NCBI RefSeq assembly: GCF_047219225.1
Contig: NZ_CP178208.1
Span: 1,426,001-1,490,000, forward strand
DNA from: IMCC45349 sp047219225
GTDB lineage: Bacteria > Bacteroidota > Bacteroidia > Flavobacteriales > Flavobacteriaceae
Direction of reading: 5' to 3'
Length of the DNA stretch: 64,000 nt
The translations under genes and the position numbers were made by a program. This document shows positions 17,298-26,475 of this stretch, one piece after another; position 1 is the first letter of the stretch; the number at the start of each line of letters is the position of its first letter. The notes beneath the pieces are model-generated. The model made no database searches and had not been told where the DNA came from. It saw nothing but the letters and a program-made list of their open reading frames with translations.

Positions 17298-18393
17298 TGC
17301 TCATGTGTTCGATGGAATTTTTCAAGGAACTAGAACTTTTTTAAAAGGGATATATCAAAATTTAAATACTGAAGAGCATGATATAGAATTGTTTTTGGCG
17401 GCAAACGATATAGATAATTTAAAAAAAGAGTTTAAGAACACACCTAATATTAATTATATTAAATTAAAGTCAAGGAATAAATACATTCGTCTAGCATATG
17501 AAATACCTAAATACATAAAAAAGTATAAAATAAATTATGCACATTTTAATTATTATCTTCCTTTAGTATTAAATAAGAAATGTAAATATATTGTTACTAT
17601 TCATGATGTTCTTTTTTTAGACTTTCCTATGTATTTTTCAAAGGGTTATTATTGGAAAAATAAAATTCTTTTTAAAAGATCGGCAAAAAGAGCAGAGGTT
17701 TTAACGACAGTGTCTAATTATTCAGCAGAGAGAATTAAAGAGAAGTTTAACTTAAAAGATAAAAGAATTTTTATTCTTCCAAATGCAGTAGATGAAAAGT
17801 TTACACTTAAAAGAGATAAAGAAAGAGATAAGAAATATATAAAGCAAAAATATAATGTTCAGAATTACATTCTTTTTGTTAGTAGACTTGAGCCAAGGAA
17901 AAATCATATATCTTTACTAAAAGCTTACGAAAACTTATCTTATTGGGAGAATAACATAGAACTAGTATTTATTGGGAAAAGAGCAATTAATGATAAAAAG
18001 TTAGAAAATGCCATAAAGAAAGTAAGTATCAAATCTAAGAATAGAGTTCATCACCTATCATCAGTTGATGATTACGATTTACTTTCTTTCTATAATGGAG
18101 CTAAAGTATGTGTTTTTCCATCCATTTGCGAGGGATTTGGGATTCCTCCATTAGAAAGTGCAATTCTACAAGTCCCAACCATTTGTTCAAATAAAACTGC
18201 AATGGCTGATTTTGAGTTTTTTAACGATAATCATATACAACCTAATGAAAAAGAAATAAAGAATAGACTTAAAGAAATAATAAATAAAGGTTCTTGTAAT
18301 GATAATCAATTAGGATCAATTTCAAAGCATATTTCCAGTATATATAATTGGAAAGAAACATCAAATCGTTTAATAAGTATTTTAAAAGATTAA
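17245..18393 (+). CDS. Glycosyltransferase family 4 (GT1/GT4 fold)
   Basis: A 382-residue GT-B transferase. The N-terminal acceptor domain begins VIRVLVDAHVFDG, and the C-terminal donor domain has LFVSRLEPRKNH and the donor-binding FPSICEGFGIPPLES motif with the E-x7-E pair. The ATG at 17245 lies 53 bases inside the preceding gene in another frame; no later ATG precedes the conserved IRVLVDA strand, so the overlap appears real. It belongs to the repeat-unit assembly set; donor and acceptor cannot be told. Confidence 0.9.
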   Translation: MEQKIILEEKKVIRVLVDAHVFDGIFQGTRTFLKGIYQNLNTEEHDIELFLAANDIDNLKKEFKNTPNINYIKLKSRNKYIRLAYEIPKYIKKYKINYAHFNYYLPLVLNKKCKYIVTIHDVLFLDFPMYFSKGYYWKNKILFKRSAKRAEVLTTVSNYSAERIKEKFNLKDKRIFILPNAVDEKFTLKRDKERDKKYIKQKYNVQNYILFVSRLEPRKNHISLLKAYENLSYWENNIELVFIGKRAINDKKLENAIKKVSIKSKNRVHHLSSVDDYDLLSFYNGAKVCVFPSICEGFGIPPLESAILQVPTICSNKTAMADFEFFNDNHIQPNEKEIKNRLKEIINKGSCNDNQLGSISKHISSIYNWKETSNRLISILKD

Positions 18394-18399
18394 ATAAAT

Positions 18400-19674
18400 A
18401 TGTCCTTTTATCTAAAGCTTAGCGTACAACAACTATACAAAAGTCTCTTTGTATTATCTTTTATTATACCTCTAATATTTAAATCTGCTGAGCTAAATAT
18501 CTTTTTTAGTATATTTTTTTTATTGCCTTTTGTTCAAAATAAAAATATAAGACTATCAAGGTTTTTAGTTAATATATTAACATCACTATTCGTTTTGATA
18601 GTCATTGGGATTATTATGTTTTTTTTTAACTCAATAAGCCTTTATGATTTCATTAAAGATTGTCTTTACTTTACTAAACCTATTTTGTTTATAATTTTAG
18701 GGTATTTTTTGATTAATAGTATTAAAGACAAGGAGTTTCTATTTAAAACAGTTATATATATAGCTTTTTTTTCAGCCTTGATACATCTTTTTAATGTTTT
18801 TACTTTTTTATTAGATGCCCCTTTTAATATTAACCCTATTAGAAATTATGCAGGTAAGTCTAACTATATAGAGATGTTAGCTATTGTGTTTTTATTAATT
18901 AATAATAAAAACGAATTTTTCACTTTGAAGATTAAATACAAGAAAATTTTAAAAATTGTAATATTTGGCTCTTTTATATTATATTTTTCACGAACAGCAT
19001 TTGTAGGTGCTCTTATTTTTATTTTAGCTAGTAAGGGTTATTTAAAGTTAAATGTAAGAAGTCTAACATATTTGTTCTTATTAATTCTATCTGTAGGTCT
19101 TTTTTATGCGTATTTGTATTCTATAGAGCTAGAAAGAAATAGCACAGGGATAGAAGGGTTTTTATATAAAATGAAACTCGCACCAGAAGAAATTTTTGCT
19201 CCTGACAATAACTTTGACGTAAGAAACCATGCAAATCTTTGGGATCATTGGAGAGCTTATGAGGCTTCTAAGGCTTTAAATCAAATTATGGAAGTTCCGT
19301 ATTATTTAGGTTTAATGTTTGGTAATGGTTTTGGGGCTTTAATAGATTTAGGGTTTAAAGCACCTTTAGGTGGAACTAAAATGCAATTTATTCCAATAAT
19401 ACATAATGGCTACATGAATATTATGTTTAAAACAGGAGTTTTAGGGCTGATTTTTTATTTTATATTCCTAGCATACTTATATTTTAAAGCTTATTTTACA
19501 ACTTTTAGTCTAAAGGAAAAGCTAATTAATAATTTAATTTCAGGAGTCTCTGTTTTTTATTTATTTACAACATTAATTATCACAGGGATTTATAATAAAA
19601 GTGATATAATAGTAGTAGCTTTAGGAGGGTTTATTGCATTAAGTAATTATTATTCAGTTAAATTTAATAGATAA
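18400..19674 (+). CDS. O-antigen polymerase/ligase-like membrane protein (Wzy candidate 1)
   Basis: A 424-residue protein with about ten to twelve hydrophobic segments and a larger hydrophilic loop at about 245-320, followed by IIHNGYMNIMFKTGVLGLI, the H-N-x-Y/x-G-x-x-G pattern of the Wzy_C/O-antigen ligase group. Such enzymes join undecaprenyl-linked units into a chain, or move the chain to lipid A or another acceptor. A second, unlike protein of the same type lies at 20749, so one may be the polymerase and the other the ligase. The start ATG is 6 bases after the GT4 gene, and its stop TAA shares one base with the next ATG. Confidence 0.8.
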   Translation: MSFYLKLSVQQLYKSLFVLSFIIPLIFKSAELNIFFSIFFLLPFVQNKNIRLSRFLVNILTSLFVLIVIGIIMFFFNSISLYDFIKDCLYFTKPILFIILGYFLINSIKDKEFLFKTVIYIAFFSALIHLFNVFTFLLDAPFNINPIRNYAGKSNYIEMLAIVFLLINNKNEFFTLKIKYKKILKIVIFGSFILYFSRTAFVGALIFILASKGYLKLNVRSLTYLFLLILSVGLFYAYLYSIELERNSTGIEGFLYKMKLAPEEIFAPDNNFDVRNHANLWDHWRAYEASKALNQIMEVPYYLGLMFGNGFGALIDLGFKAPLGGTKMQFIPIIHNGYMNIMFKTGVLGLIFYFIFLAYLYFKAYFTTFSLKEKLINNLISGVSVFYLFTTLIITGIYNKSDIIVVALGGFIALSNYYSVKFNR

Positions 19675-20774
19675 TGAGAGTAGGGATAATTGGAACAAGA
19701 GGGATACCTAATTACCATGGTGGCTTTGAACAATTTGCTGAATATTTTTCTGTGTTTTTAGTTGAGCATGGTTGTGAGGTCTTTGTCTATAACTCAAGTA
19801 CACATCCATACGATAAAAATCAATTTAAAGGAGTAAATATTATTTCTTGTAAAGACCCTGAAGAAAAAATAGGAACAGCAGGACAATTTATATATGATTT
19901 AAATTGTATTCTAGATTCTAGAAAAAGAAACTTTGACATTTTATTACAATTAGGTTATACAAGTAGTACTATTTGGTATAAATTCTTGCCTAAGAATGCT
20001 ATAGTAATAACAAATATGGATGGGTTAGAGTGGAAACGCACCAAGTACTCTAAACCGATTCAAAAATTTTTAAAGTTTGCTGAAAAATTAGGTGTTAAGT
20101 CAAGTGATTATTTGATATCTGACTCTATAGGCATCCAAAAATATCTTAAATCTACTTATAAAGTTTACTCGAAATATATAGCTTATGGAGCAGAACTTTT
20201 TAAAAACCCAAATGTAGAGTTACTTTCAAGTTATAATGTTAAGCCTGGAGAGTACAATATGTTAATTGCAAGATTAGAGCCTGAAAACAATATTGAAACA
20301 ATATTGGATGGCGTAGCAAAGTCAAGTGATGACACTGTGTTTTTAGTAGTAGGTAAACATGATACTAATAAATTTGGAGCTTACCTAAAACAAAAATTTA
20401 AGGCTAATCATAACATAAAGTTTATAGGAGGAATTTATAATTTAGAAGATTTAAATAATTTGAGATATTACTCTAAACTGTATTTTCATGGACACTCTGT
20501 AGGAGGTACTAACCCATCTTTATTAGAAGCAATGTCATCAGGAGCTTTAATAATTGCCAATGATAATGAATTTAATAAATCAATTTTAGAAGACAATGCA
20601 TTTTATTTTTCTACAAGTGGTGATATAAAACGATATATAGAAACTATAAATAAAGAAAGTAATCGTATTAAAATTGATGCATGTTTTAATAAAATTAATG
20701 AACAATTTAATTGGGAAATAATTAATCATAAATATTTATCGTTTTTTAATGAGTGTATATCAAAAAGTAAATAA
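19674..20774 (+). CDS. Glycosyltransferase with DUF1972 domain (rhamnosyltransferase-like, GT4)
   Basis: A 366-residue GT-B enzyme opening with VGIIGTRGIPNYHGGFEQFA, the hallmark of DUF1972 transferases, which are often annotated as rhamnosyl- or galactosyltransferases in O-antigen and exopolysaccharide clusters. The donor half has YNMLIARLEPENNI and HGHSVGGTNPSLLEAMSSG. The link to rhamnose fits the dTDP-rhamnose genes in the same operon but is an inference. Its start shares one base with the previous stop and its end overlaps the next gene by 26 bases. Confidence 0.9.
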   Translation: MRVGIIGTRGIPNYHGGFEQFAEYFSVFLVEHGCEVFVYNSSTHPYDKNQFKGVNIISCKDPEEKIGTAGQFIYDLNCILDSRKRNFDILLQLGYTSSTIWYKFLPKNAIVITNMDGLEWKRTKYSKPIQKFLKFAEKLGVKSSDYLISDSIGIQKYLKSTYKVYSKYIAYGAELFKNPNVELLSSYNVKPGEYNMLIARLEPENNIETILDGVAKSSDDTVFLVVGKHDTNKFGAYLKQKFKANHNIKFIGGIYNLEDLNNLRYYSKLYFHGHSVGGTNPSLLEAMSSGALIIANDNEFNKSILEDNAFYFSTSGDIKRYIETINKESNRIKIDACFNKINEQFNWEIINHKYLSFFNECISKSK

Positions 20775-21990
20775 TCTAGTAAATAAACCAGTTTTTTTTT
20801 CTTATTTAATTGGTTTATTCCTTTCAACATTGTTTTTAGGTTATGCACCTAGCAGTATAGTTTTTGGTGTTTTTGTTTTTTTTGCTTTAAGATATTTTTT
20901 CTTAAATAAAGTTAGAGTAGAGTTGTCTATTGGAATTGTTTTACCAATAATATTATATTTATTTTTTTGTATTTCTTTTTTTTGGTCTGTAGATAAAGAC
21001 TTAACAGTAAAAGGGCTGGTAAGAACTGTCTCTTTGTTAATTATCCCTTTAACATTTAGTATTATTCCTAAGTTTTCTGTTGTAAATTACAAGAAGGTCA
21101 TAGATATATTTACGGGTTCTAATTTTATTTTAGGAATTTTTTTATTGATTAATGCTGTTTTTAGTTTTCTTAAAGTTAATTCGTTTCATGTTTTTACATA
21201 CCATGATTTAGTTAGTGTACTCGATTTAAATGCTATTTATGTTTCAGTATTTTTTAGTTTTAGTTTTATTTATTTGTTGAGTTTAAATAAAAAAAGCAAG
21301 TATCAAAAGGTAGCATTAGTACTTATTGGTTTGATAATTATGTTGTTGTCTTCAAAAACTGTAATTGTAGCTTTTGTTTTGTGTTGTGTGATTTTCTTAC
21401 TAAAAAAGGTAGGTCGAAAAGATTTTAAAAAACCAAGAACTTTAGCCGTATTAGCTTTATTAATTATGTTATTTACATTTGCATCTTTTCAAGTTGTGGA
21501 TCGCTTTAAGGTTGAATTTAAAACTAATATTGAAGAAGTTTTAACTAAAGATAAGTTTAATAAAGTTTATCCTTGGACAGGAACCTCATTTAGGTTATTA
21601 CAATTAAGAATATTAAAACAGCAAATAGATGAAGATGGTATTTTGCTTAAAGGATTTGGGTTGTTTGCCTCAAGAAAGGATGTAGTTGATAAGCACTTGA
21701 GGTTTAATACTCATCATGGTTTTCACACAAGAAATTACCACAATATGTATGCGCAAATTTTCTCAGAAACAGGAATTATTGGTTTATTTATTTTATTAGC
21801 AATCATACTATATAGTTTTACACTTTCATTTAAGTTAAAAGAGTTTACAGTTTTAGGGTTTAGTATTATTATAAGTTTTATTTTTTTGACTGAATCTTTT
21901 CTTTGGGTACAACGAGGTGTTTATTTTACAATAATATTATACTGTTTATTTAACAGAACAGCCTTTGAGCGAAAAAACATAGAACAATAA
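20749..21990 (+). CDS. O-antigen ligase family membrane protein (Wzy/WaaL candidate 2)
   Basis: A 413-residue protein with about ten to eleven hydrophobic segments. The periplasmic loop at about 265-335 contains WTGTSFRLLQLRI and RNYHNMYAQIFSETGIIGLF, which is the H-N-x-x-x(6)-G-x-x-G signature of the O-antigen ligase (Wzy_C) family. It could be the polymerase or the ligase that transfers the finished chain; the sequence alone does not separate them. The ATG lies 26 bases before the stop of the preceding gene, so the genes are tightly coupled. A 58-base gap without a visible terminator follows. Confidence 0.85.
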   Translation: MSVYQKVNNLVNKPVFFSYLIGLFLSTLFLGYAPSSIVFGVFVFFALRYFFLNKVRVELSIGIVLPIILYLFFCISFFWSVDKDLTVKGLVRTVSLLIIPLTFSIIPKFSVVNYKKVIDIFTGSNFILGIFLLINAVFSFLKVNSFHVFTYHDLVSVLDLNAIYVSVFFSFSFIYLLSLNKKSKYQKVALVLIGLIIMLLSSKTVIVAFVLCCVIFLLKKVGRKDFKKPRTLAVLALLIMLFTFASFQVVDRFKVEFKTNIEEVLTKDKFNKVYPWTGTSFRLLQLRILKQQIDEDGILLKGFGLFASRKDVVDKHLRFNTHHGFHTRNYHNMYAQIFSETGIIGLFILLAIILYSFTLSFKLKEFTVLGFSIIISFIFLTESFLWVQRGVYFTIILYCLFNRTAFERKNIEQ

Positions 21991-22048
21991 CTTTAGATTT
22001 TATTATTAAATATATTTATTTTTTACTTTTAGCAAATAAAATTAAAAT

Positions 22049-23359
22049 ATGAATATTACTGTAGTTGGAACAGGATATGTAGGTCTTGTCACAGGGACTT
22101 GTTTGGCTGAGACTGGTAACGATGTTCTCTGTATAGATATCAATAATAAGAAAGTTAAGCAAATGCAAGATGGTGTGGTGCCAATATATGAACCACACCT
22201 AGATACCATCTTTCAAAGAAACATAAAAGCTAATAGGCTGAAATTTTCAACTTCATTAAATGAAGGCTTAAATCATGGAGAAATTATTTTTTTGGCTTTA
22301 CCAACCCCAGAAGATGAAGATGGTTCTGCTGACCTTTCATACGTTTTAAGTGTAGCCAAAGAAATTGGAAAACAAATAAGAGATTATAAGATAATTGTTG
22401 ATAAAAGTACTGTTCCGGTTGGTACAGCTGACAAGGTAAGAGAGACAATATCTAAAGAAACAAATATTGAATTCGATGTTGTTTCAAATCCTGAGTTTTT
22501 AAGAGAAGGTTTTGCTGTAGATGATTTTTTAAAGCCAGAGCGAATAGTAATAGGATCAACTTCCGATAAGGCAATAAATATGATGAAGAAATTGTATAAG
22601 CCTTTTGTTAGATCAGGAAATCCAATTATTATTATGGACGAAAAAAGTGCAGAGTTAACTAAATATGCTGCTAATTCTTTTTTAGCAACTAAGATTACAT
22701 TTATGAATGAGATTGCTAATTATTGTGAAAGAGTTGGAGCAGATGTAGATAAGGTTAGGATTGGTATGGGGACAGATTCAAGAATAGGAAAACGCTTTTT
22801 GTTCCCAGGTATTGGATATGGAGGCTCTTGTTTTCCAAAAGACGTGAAAGCTTTACATAAAGCAGGTAAAGAAGTAGATTTTGATTTTTCTATTCTTGAG
22901 GCTGTTGTTAAAGTGAACAACACTCAAAAAACAATTTTAGTACCTAAGATTGAAGATTATTTTGAAGGAGATTTAACAGGTAAAAAAATAGCTGTTTGGG
23001 GATTAGCTTTTAAGCCAGAAACAGACGATATTAGAGAAGCACCTTCATTATATATGATAGAAGAGTTGTTGAAAAAGGGAGCAAAAATTATTGCATATGA
23101 TCCAGAAGCAATGGGAAATGTTAAGCGTAAATTTGGAGAAAAAATTGTTTTTGCTGATGAAATGTATGAAGCAACAAATAAAGCAGATGCATTGGTCATT
23201 TGTACAGAATGGAGCTTATTTAGAACACCAGATTTTAAAAGATTAAAAAATAACTTGAATTTACCCGTAATTTTTGATGGAAGAAATCTATATGATAGTG
23301 TAGAAATGGAAAAAGAAGGGTTCTTTTATAGTTCCATTGGAAGAAAGAATAGGAAATGA
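22049..23359 (+). CDS. ugd: UDP-glucose 6-dehydrogenase
   Basis: Oxidises UDP-glucose twice with NAD to UDP-glucuronate. The 436-residue enzyme shows GTGYVGLVTGTCLAE at the N-terminal NAD site, STVPVGTA, NPEFLREG, and the catalytic cysteine C261 in GYGGSCFPKD. A near-consensus TACTTTTA box lies at 22024-22031, so this gene may have its own promoter inside the operon. It overlaps the next gene by 4 bases (ATGA), pairing it with the enzyme that uses its product. Confidence 0.97.
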   Translation: MNITVVGTGYVGLVTGTCLAETGNDVLCIDINNKKVKQMQDGVVPIYEPHLDTIFQRNIKANRLKFSTSLNEGLNHGEIIFLALPTPEDEDGSADLSYVLSVAKEIGKQIRDYKIIVDKSTVPVGTADKVRETISKETNIEFDVVSNPEFLREGFAVDDFLKPERIVIGSTSDKAINMMKKLYKPFVRSGNPIIIMDEKSAELTKYAANSFLATKITFMNEIANYCERVGADVDKVRIGMGTDSRIGKRFLFPGIGYGGSCFPKDVKALHKAGKEVDFDFSILEAVVKVNNTQKTILVPKIEDYFEGDLTGKKIAVWGLAFKPETDDIREAPSLYMIEELLKKGAKIIAYDPEAMGNVKRKFGEKIVFADEMYEATNKADALVICTEWSLFRTPDFKRLKNNLNLPVIFDGRNLYDSVEMEKEGFFYSSIGRKNRK

Positions 23360-24348
23360 AAAATAAAACAGTATTAATAACTGGGGCAGCTGGTTTTTTA
23401 GGTTCACACTTATGTGATCGGTTTATTTTAGACGGATTTAAGGTTATAGGAATGGATAATTTTATAACAGGTGATAAAGGTAATATCAATCATTTGTTAG
23501 ATCATCCTAATTTTGAATTTATTAAGCACGATGTTACAGAGTTTATTTCAATTAAAGGCACGTTAGATTATATTTTACACTTTGCATCTCCAGCAAGTCC
23601 AATAGATTATTTGAAAATACCAATACAAACCCTAAAAGTTGGGTCGTTAGGCACACATAACTTATTAGGTTTAGCTAAGGCAAAAGGAGCTCGAATACTA
23701 ATTGCATCTACCTCTGAAGTTTATGGAGATCCATTAGTACATCCACAAACTGAAGATTATTATGGTAATGTAAATACAATTGGTCCTCGCGGAGTATATG
23801 ACGAAGCTAAACGCTTTCAAGAATCTATTACTATGGCATATAATAGATTTCATGATTTAGAAACTAGAATAGCTAGAATATTTAATACATATGGACCTAG
23901 AATGAGGCTTAATGATGGCAGAGTAATTCCTGCATTTATGGGTCAAGCATTAAGAGGTGAAAATTTAACAGTTTTTGGAGATGGATCTCAAACTAGATCT
24001 TTTTGCTATGTAGATGATCAAGTAGAAGGCATTTATAGGTTGTTATTTAGTAATTATAATTTACCAGTGAATATTGGTAATCCAAACGAAATTTCTATAT
24101 TGGAATTTGCTGAAGAAATTATGAAGTTAACTAATACTAAACAAAGAATAATATTTAAAGACCTTCCTCAAAATGACCCTTTGCAGAGGCAGCCAGATAT
24201 TTCATTAGCAAAAAAGATATTAAATTGGAGTCCAAAAGTTGAAAGATCTGAAGGAATGGAGAAAACTTTTAAGTTTTTTAAAAGTTTATCAAAAGATAAA
24301 TTATTCAAAAAAGAACATAAAGATTTTTCAAACCATATAAAAAGATAG
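23356..24348 (+). CDS. uxs: UDP-glucuronate decarboxylase (UDP-xylose synthase)
   Basis: A 330-residue extended short-chain dehydrogenase converting UDP-glucuronate to UDP-xylose and CO2. GAAGFLGSH binds NAD near residue 11; the UXS-specific strings FASPASPIDYLKIPIQTLK, TSEVYGDPLVHPQ and GPRGVYDEAKRF (catalytic Tyr and Lys) are all present. This separates it from RfbB-like dehydratases. Coupled by 4 bases to ugd, it shows that the cell can supply both glucuronate and xylose donors. It shares one base with the next gene. Confidence 0.93.
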   Translation: MKNKTVLITGAAGFLGSHLCDRFILDGFKVIGMDNFITGDKGNINHLLDHPNFEFIKHDVTEFISIKGTLDYILHFASPASPIDYLKIPIQTLKVGSLGTHNLLGLAKAKGARILIASTSEVYGDPLVHPQTEDYYGNVNTIGPRGVYDEAKRFQESITMAYNRFHDLETRIARIFNTYGPRMRLNDGRVIPAFMGQALRGENLTVFGDGSQTRSFCYVDDQVEGIYRLLFSNYNLPVNIGNPNEISILEFAEEIMKLTNTKQRIIFKDLPQNDPLQRQPDISLAKKILNWSPKVERSEGMEKTFKFFKSLSKDKLFKKEHKDFSNHIKR

Positions 24349-25700
24349 TGAGCTTATTTAAACACGGTAGATATTCAGGGTATTTAAGGCCCATTTCTTA
24401 CACTATAGATTTATGTGTAATAAATTGTTTAGCAATCTTATACTTTTTTGTTAACATAAACCCGTTAAATTTTATCCTTTATGTTTCAATAGGATGGATA
24501 ATTCTATCAACGTTTTCTAAGTTTTATGAAGTATATAGATATACAAGAGAAGTTTTTATTTTAAATTTAATATTTAGACAATCTATTTTATTTTTTCTAG
24601 TAATATTTGCTTATTTTGGATATCATGCTGACTTGAAAATTAAACCAATAACTGTTTTTAAATATGTTTCTTTTTCCTTTTTATTAATTACCATATTTAA
24701 GTTTGCAATGTATTATCTTCTCCAAAAGTATAGATCTTCTTTTGGAGGAAACTTCAGAATAACAGTTATTATAGGTAGAAATAAGCAAACACTTGCCCTT
24801 GAAAGTTTATTTAATAATAATCCGGAATATGGATATACTCATAAAAACACTTTTTGTTTAAAGAACGGAACTGAATTAGGAAATATTTTTGAATATATAG
24901 TAAGTGAGAATGTTGATGAAATTTATTGTTCAATTACTGAACTATCTAACGAGCAATTGTTGAAAGTAATTGATTTTGCAGATAATAACTTAAAAGTGGT
25001 TAAGTTTTTACCAGATAATAAAGAGATTTATTCTAAGAAACTTAAATATGAATATTATGATTATATACCTATTCTAACATTACGAAACATTCCTTTAGAA
25101 GATTCAATTAATTTACTTATTAAAAGGGTTTTCGATATACTTTTTTCTTCAGCGGTAATTATATTTCTATTGTCTTGGCTTACACCAATTATTGCTATTT
25201 TAATAAAGCTTGAGTCTAAAGGGCCTGTATTCTTTAAACAATCAAGAAATGGATTTAATTATAAAGAATTTGACTGTTATAAGTTTAGGTCAATGACTCC
25301 TAATAAGAATGCTCATTTACATCAGGCAACTCGTGGAGACCACAGAATTACAAAAGTAGGTAGGTTTATTCGTAAAACCAGTATTGATGAATTACCGCAA
25401 TTCTTTAATGTTTTATTTGGAGATATGTCTGTAGTAGGACCAAGACCTCATATGGTTAGTCATACAAATATGTATGCTAAGAGAATTGATAAGTTTATGG
25501 TAAGACACTTTGTTAAACCAGGAATTACCGGATTAGCTCAAGTAAGGGGTTTTAGAGGTGAAATTGAAACAGATAAGGATATTATTGGTCGCGTTAAATA
25601 TGATATCTTTTATATTGAAAACTGGTCTTTGTTTTTAGATATCAAGATTATTGTACAAACCTTTGTAAATGCTGTTAGAGGAGAAGATAAAGCTTACTAA
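24348..25700 (+). CDS. Polyprenyl glycosylphosphotransferase (initiating enzyme, WbaP/WcaJ-like)
   Basis: Starts repeat-unit synthesis by moving a sugar-1-phosphate from a nucleotide sugar to undecaprenyl phosphate. The 450-residue protein has four N-terminal membrane helices (to about residue 130), a Rossmann-like middle with TVIIGRNKQT, another hydrophobic segment at about 262-285, and the bacterial sugar-transferase domain: KRVFDILFSS, GPVFFKQSRNG, CYKFRSM, RKTSIDELPQF and VGPRPHM. The sugar (Glc, Gal or an acidic sugar) cannot be read from sequence. It starts at GTG 24348, sharing a base with the uxs stop. Confidence 0.93.
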   Translation: MSLFKHGRYSGYLRPISYTIDLCVINCLAILYFFVNINPLNFILYVSIGWIILSTFSKFYEVYRYTREVFILNLIFRQSILFFLVIFAYFGYHADLKIKPITVFKYVSFSFLLITIFKFAMYYLLQKYRSSFGGNFRITVIIGRNKQTLALESLFNNNPEYGYTHKNTFCLKNGTELGNIFEYIVSENVDEIYCSITELSNEQLLKVIDFADNNLKVVKFLPDNKEIYSKKLKYEYYDYIPILTLRNIPLEDSINLLIKRVFDILFSSAVIIFLLSWLTPIIAILIKLESKGPVFFKQSRNGFNYKEFDCYKFRSMTPNKNAHLHQATRGDHRITKVGRFIRKTSIDELPQFFNVLFGDMSVVGPRPHMVSHTNMYAKRIDKFMVRHFVKPGITGLAQVRGFRGEIETDKDIIGRVKYDIFYIENWSLFLDIKIIVQTFVNAVRGEDKAY

Positions 25701-25704
25701 TAAT

Positions 25705-26475
25705 TTGAAAGCTAAAGTTTCCATAATAACACCAGTTTACAATTCTGAAAGTTTTATTGAAGAAACTATTAAAAGTGTCGTTAATCAAACCTATACAAAC
25801 TGGGAGTTAATATTGATTGATGATAGTTCTATCGATAATTCTATTTCTATAATAAATTTTTACCGAGAAGAATATTCAAATATAAAATTACTTAAAAACA
25901 AGTCTAATCAAGGAGCAGCAGTATCACGAAATAAAGGAATTGAGATTGCTTTGGGAGAGTTTATCGCATTTTTAGATTCCGATGATATATGGAAGTCAAA
26001 TAAATTAGAAAAACAAATAAGCTTAATGCAAAAAGAAAAGCTCGATGTATCTTTTTCAAGCTATGAACTAATTAACGAGCAAGGACAGGTGTTAAGTAAA
26101 AAAGTTGAGGCACTTCCTAGATTAACATATAAAAAGCTTCTTAAATGTAATTATATAGGCAATTTAACAGGAGTATATAGGGTTTCAACTTTAGGTAAAA
26201 TTACAGTTCCTAATCTTAGAAAGAGACAAGATTGGTTGCTATGGCTAATCGCTTTAAAAAAAACTAAGAAACCAGTAATCGGCATTCAGGAAACACTTGC
26301 TTATTATAGAGTTCGAGAAGATTCTATTTCTAGAAATAAATGGAAGCTAGTTAAGTATAATTACTTAGTTTACAGAAAAGGTTTAGGTTTTTCTATAATT
26401 AAATCTATAGCTTTTTTTTTAAGGTTTTTAGTTGAATATTTGTTTATAAAGCCTAAGCAAATAAAGGCTATATAA
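25705..26475 (+). CDS. Glycosyltransferase family 2 (last gene of the locus)
   Basis: A GT-A transferase of about 256 residues opening KVSIITPVYNSESFIEET, with DDSSIDNS, QGAAVSRNKGIEIA and the metal-binding FLDSDD motif. The C-terminal third has a hydrophobic/basic segment (about 220-245) that should hold it at the membrane. I chose TTG 25705, 4 bases after the upstream stop, because family members normally begin right before KVSIITP. An ATG at 25669 would add twelve residues and overlap the previous gene by 32 bases. It ends convergently, overlapping the CapK-like gene by 8 bases, and closes the polysaccharide locus. Confidence 0.9.
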   Translation: MKAKVSIITPVYNSESFIEETIKSVVNQTYTNWELILIDDSSIDNSISIINFYREEYSNIKLLKNKSNQGAAVSRNKGIEIALGEFIAFLDSDDIWKSNKLEKQISLMQKEKLDVSFSSYELINEQGQVLSKKVEALPRLTYKKLLKCNYIGNLTGVYRVSTLGKITVPNLRKRQDWLLWLIALKKTKKPVIGIQETLAYYRVREDSISRNKWKLVKYNYLVYRKGLGFSIIKSIAFFLRFLVEYLFIKPKQIKAI

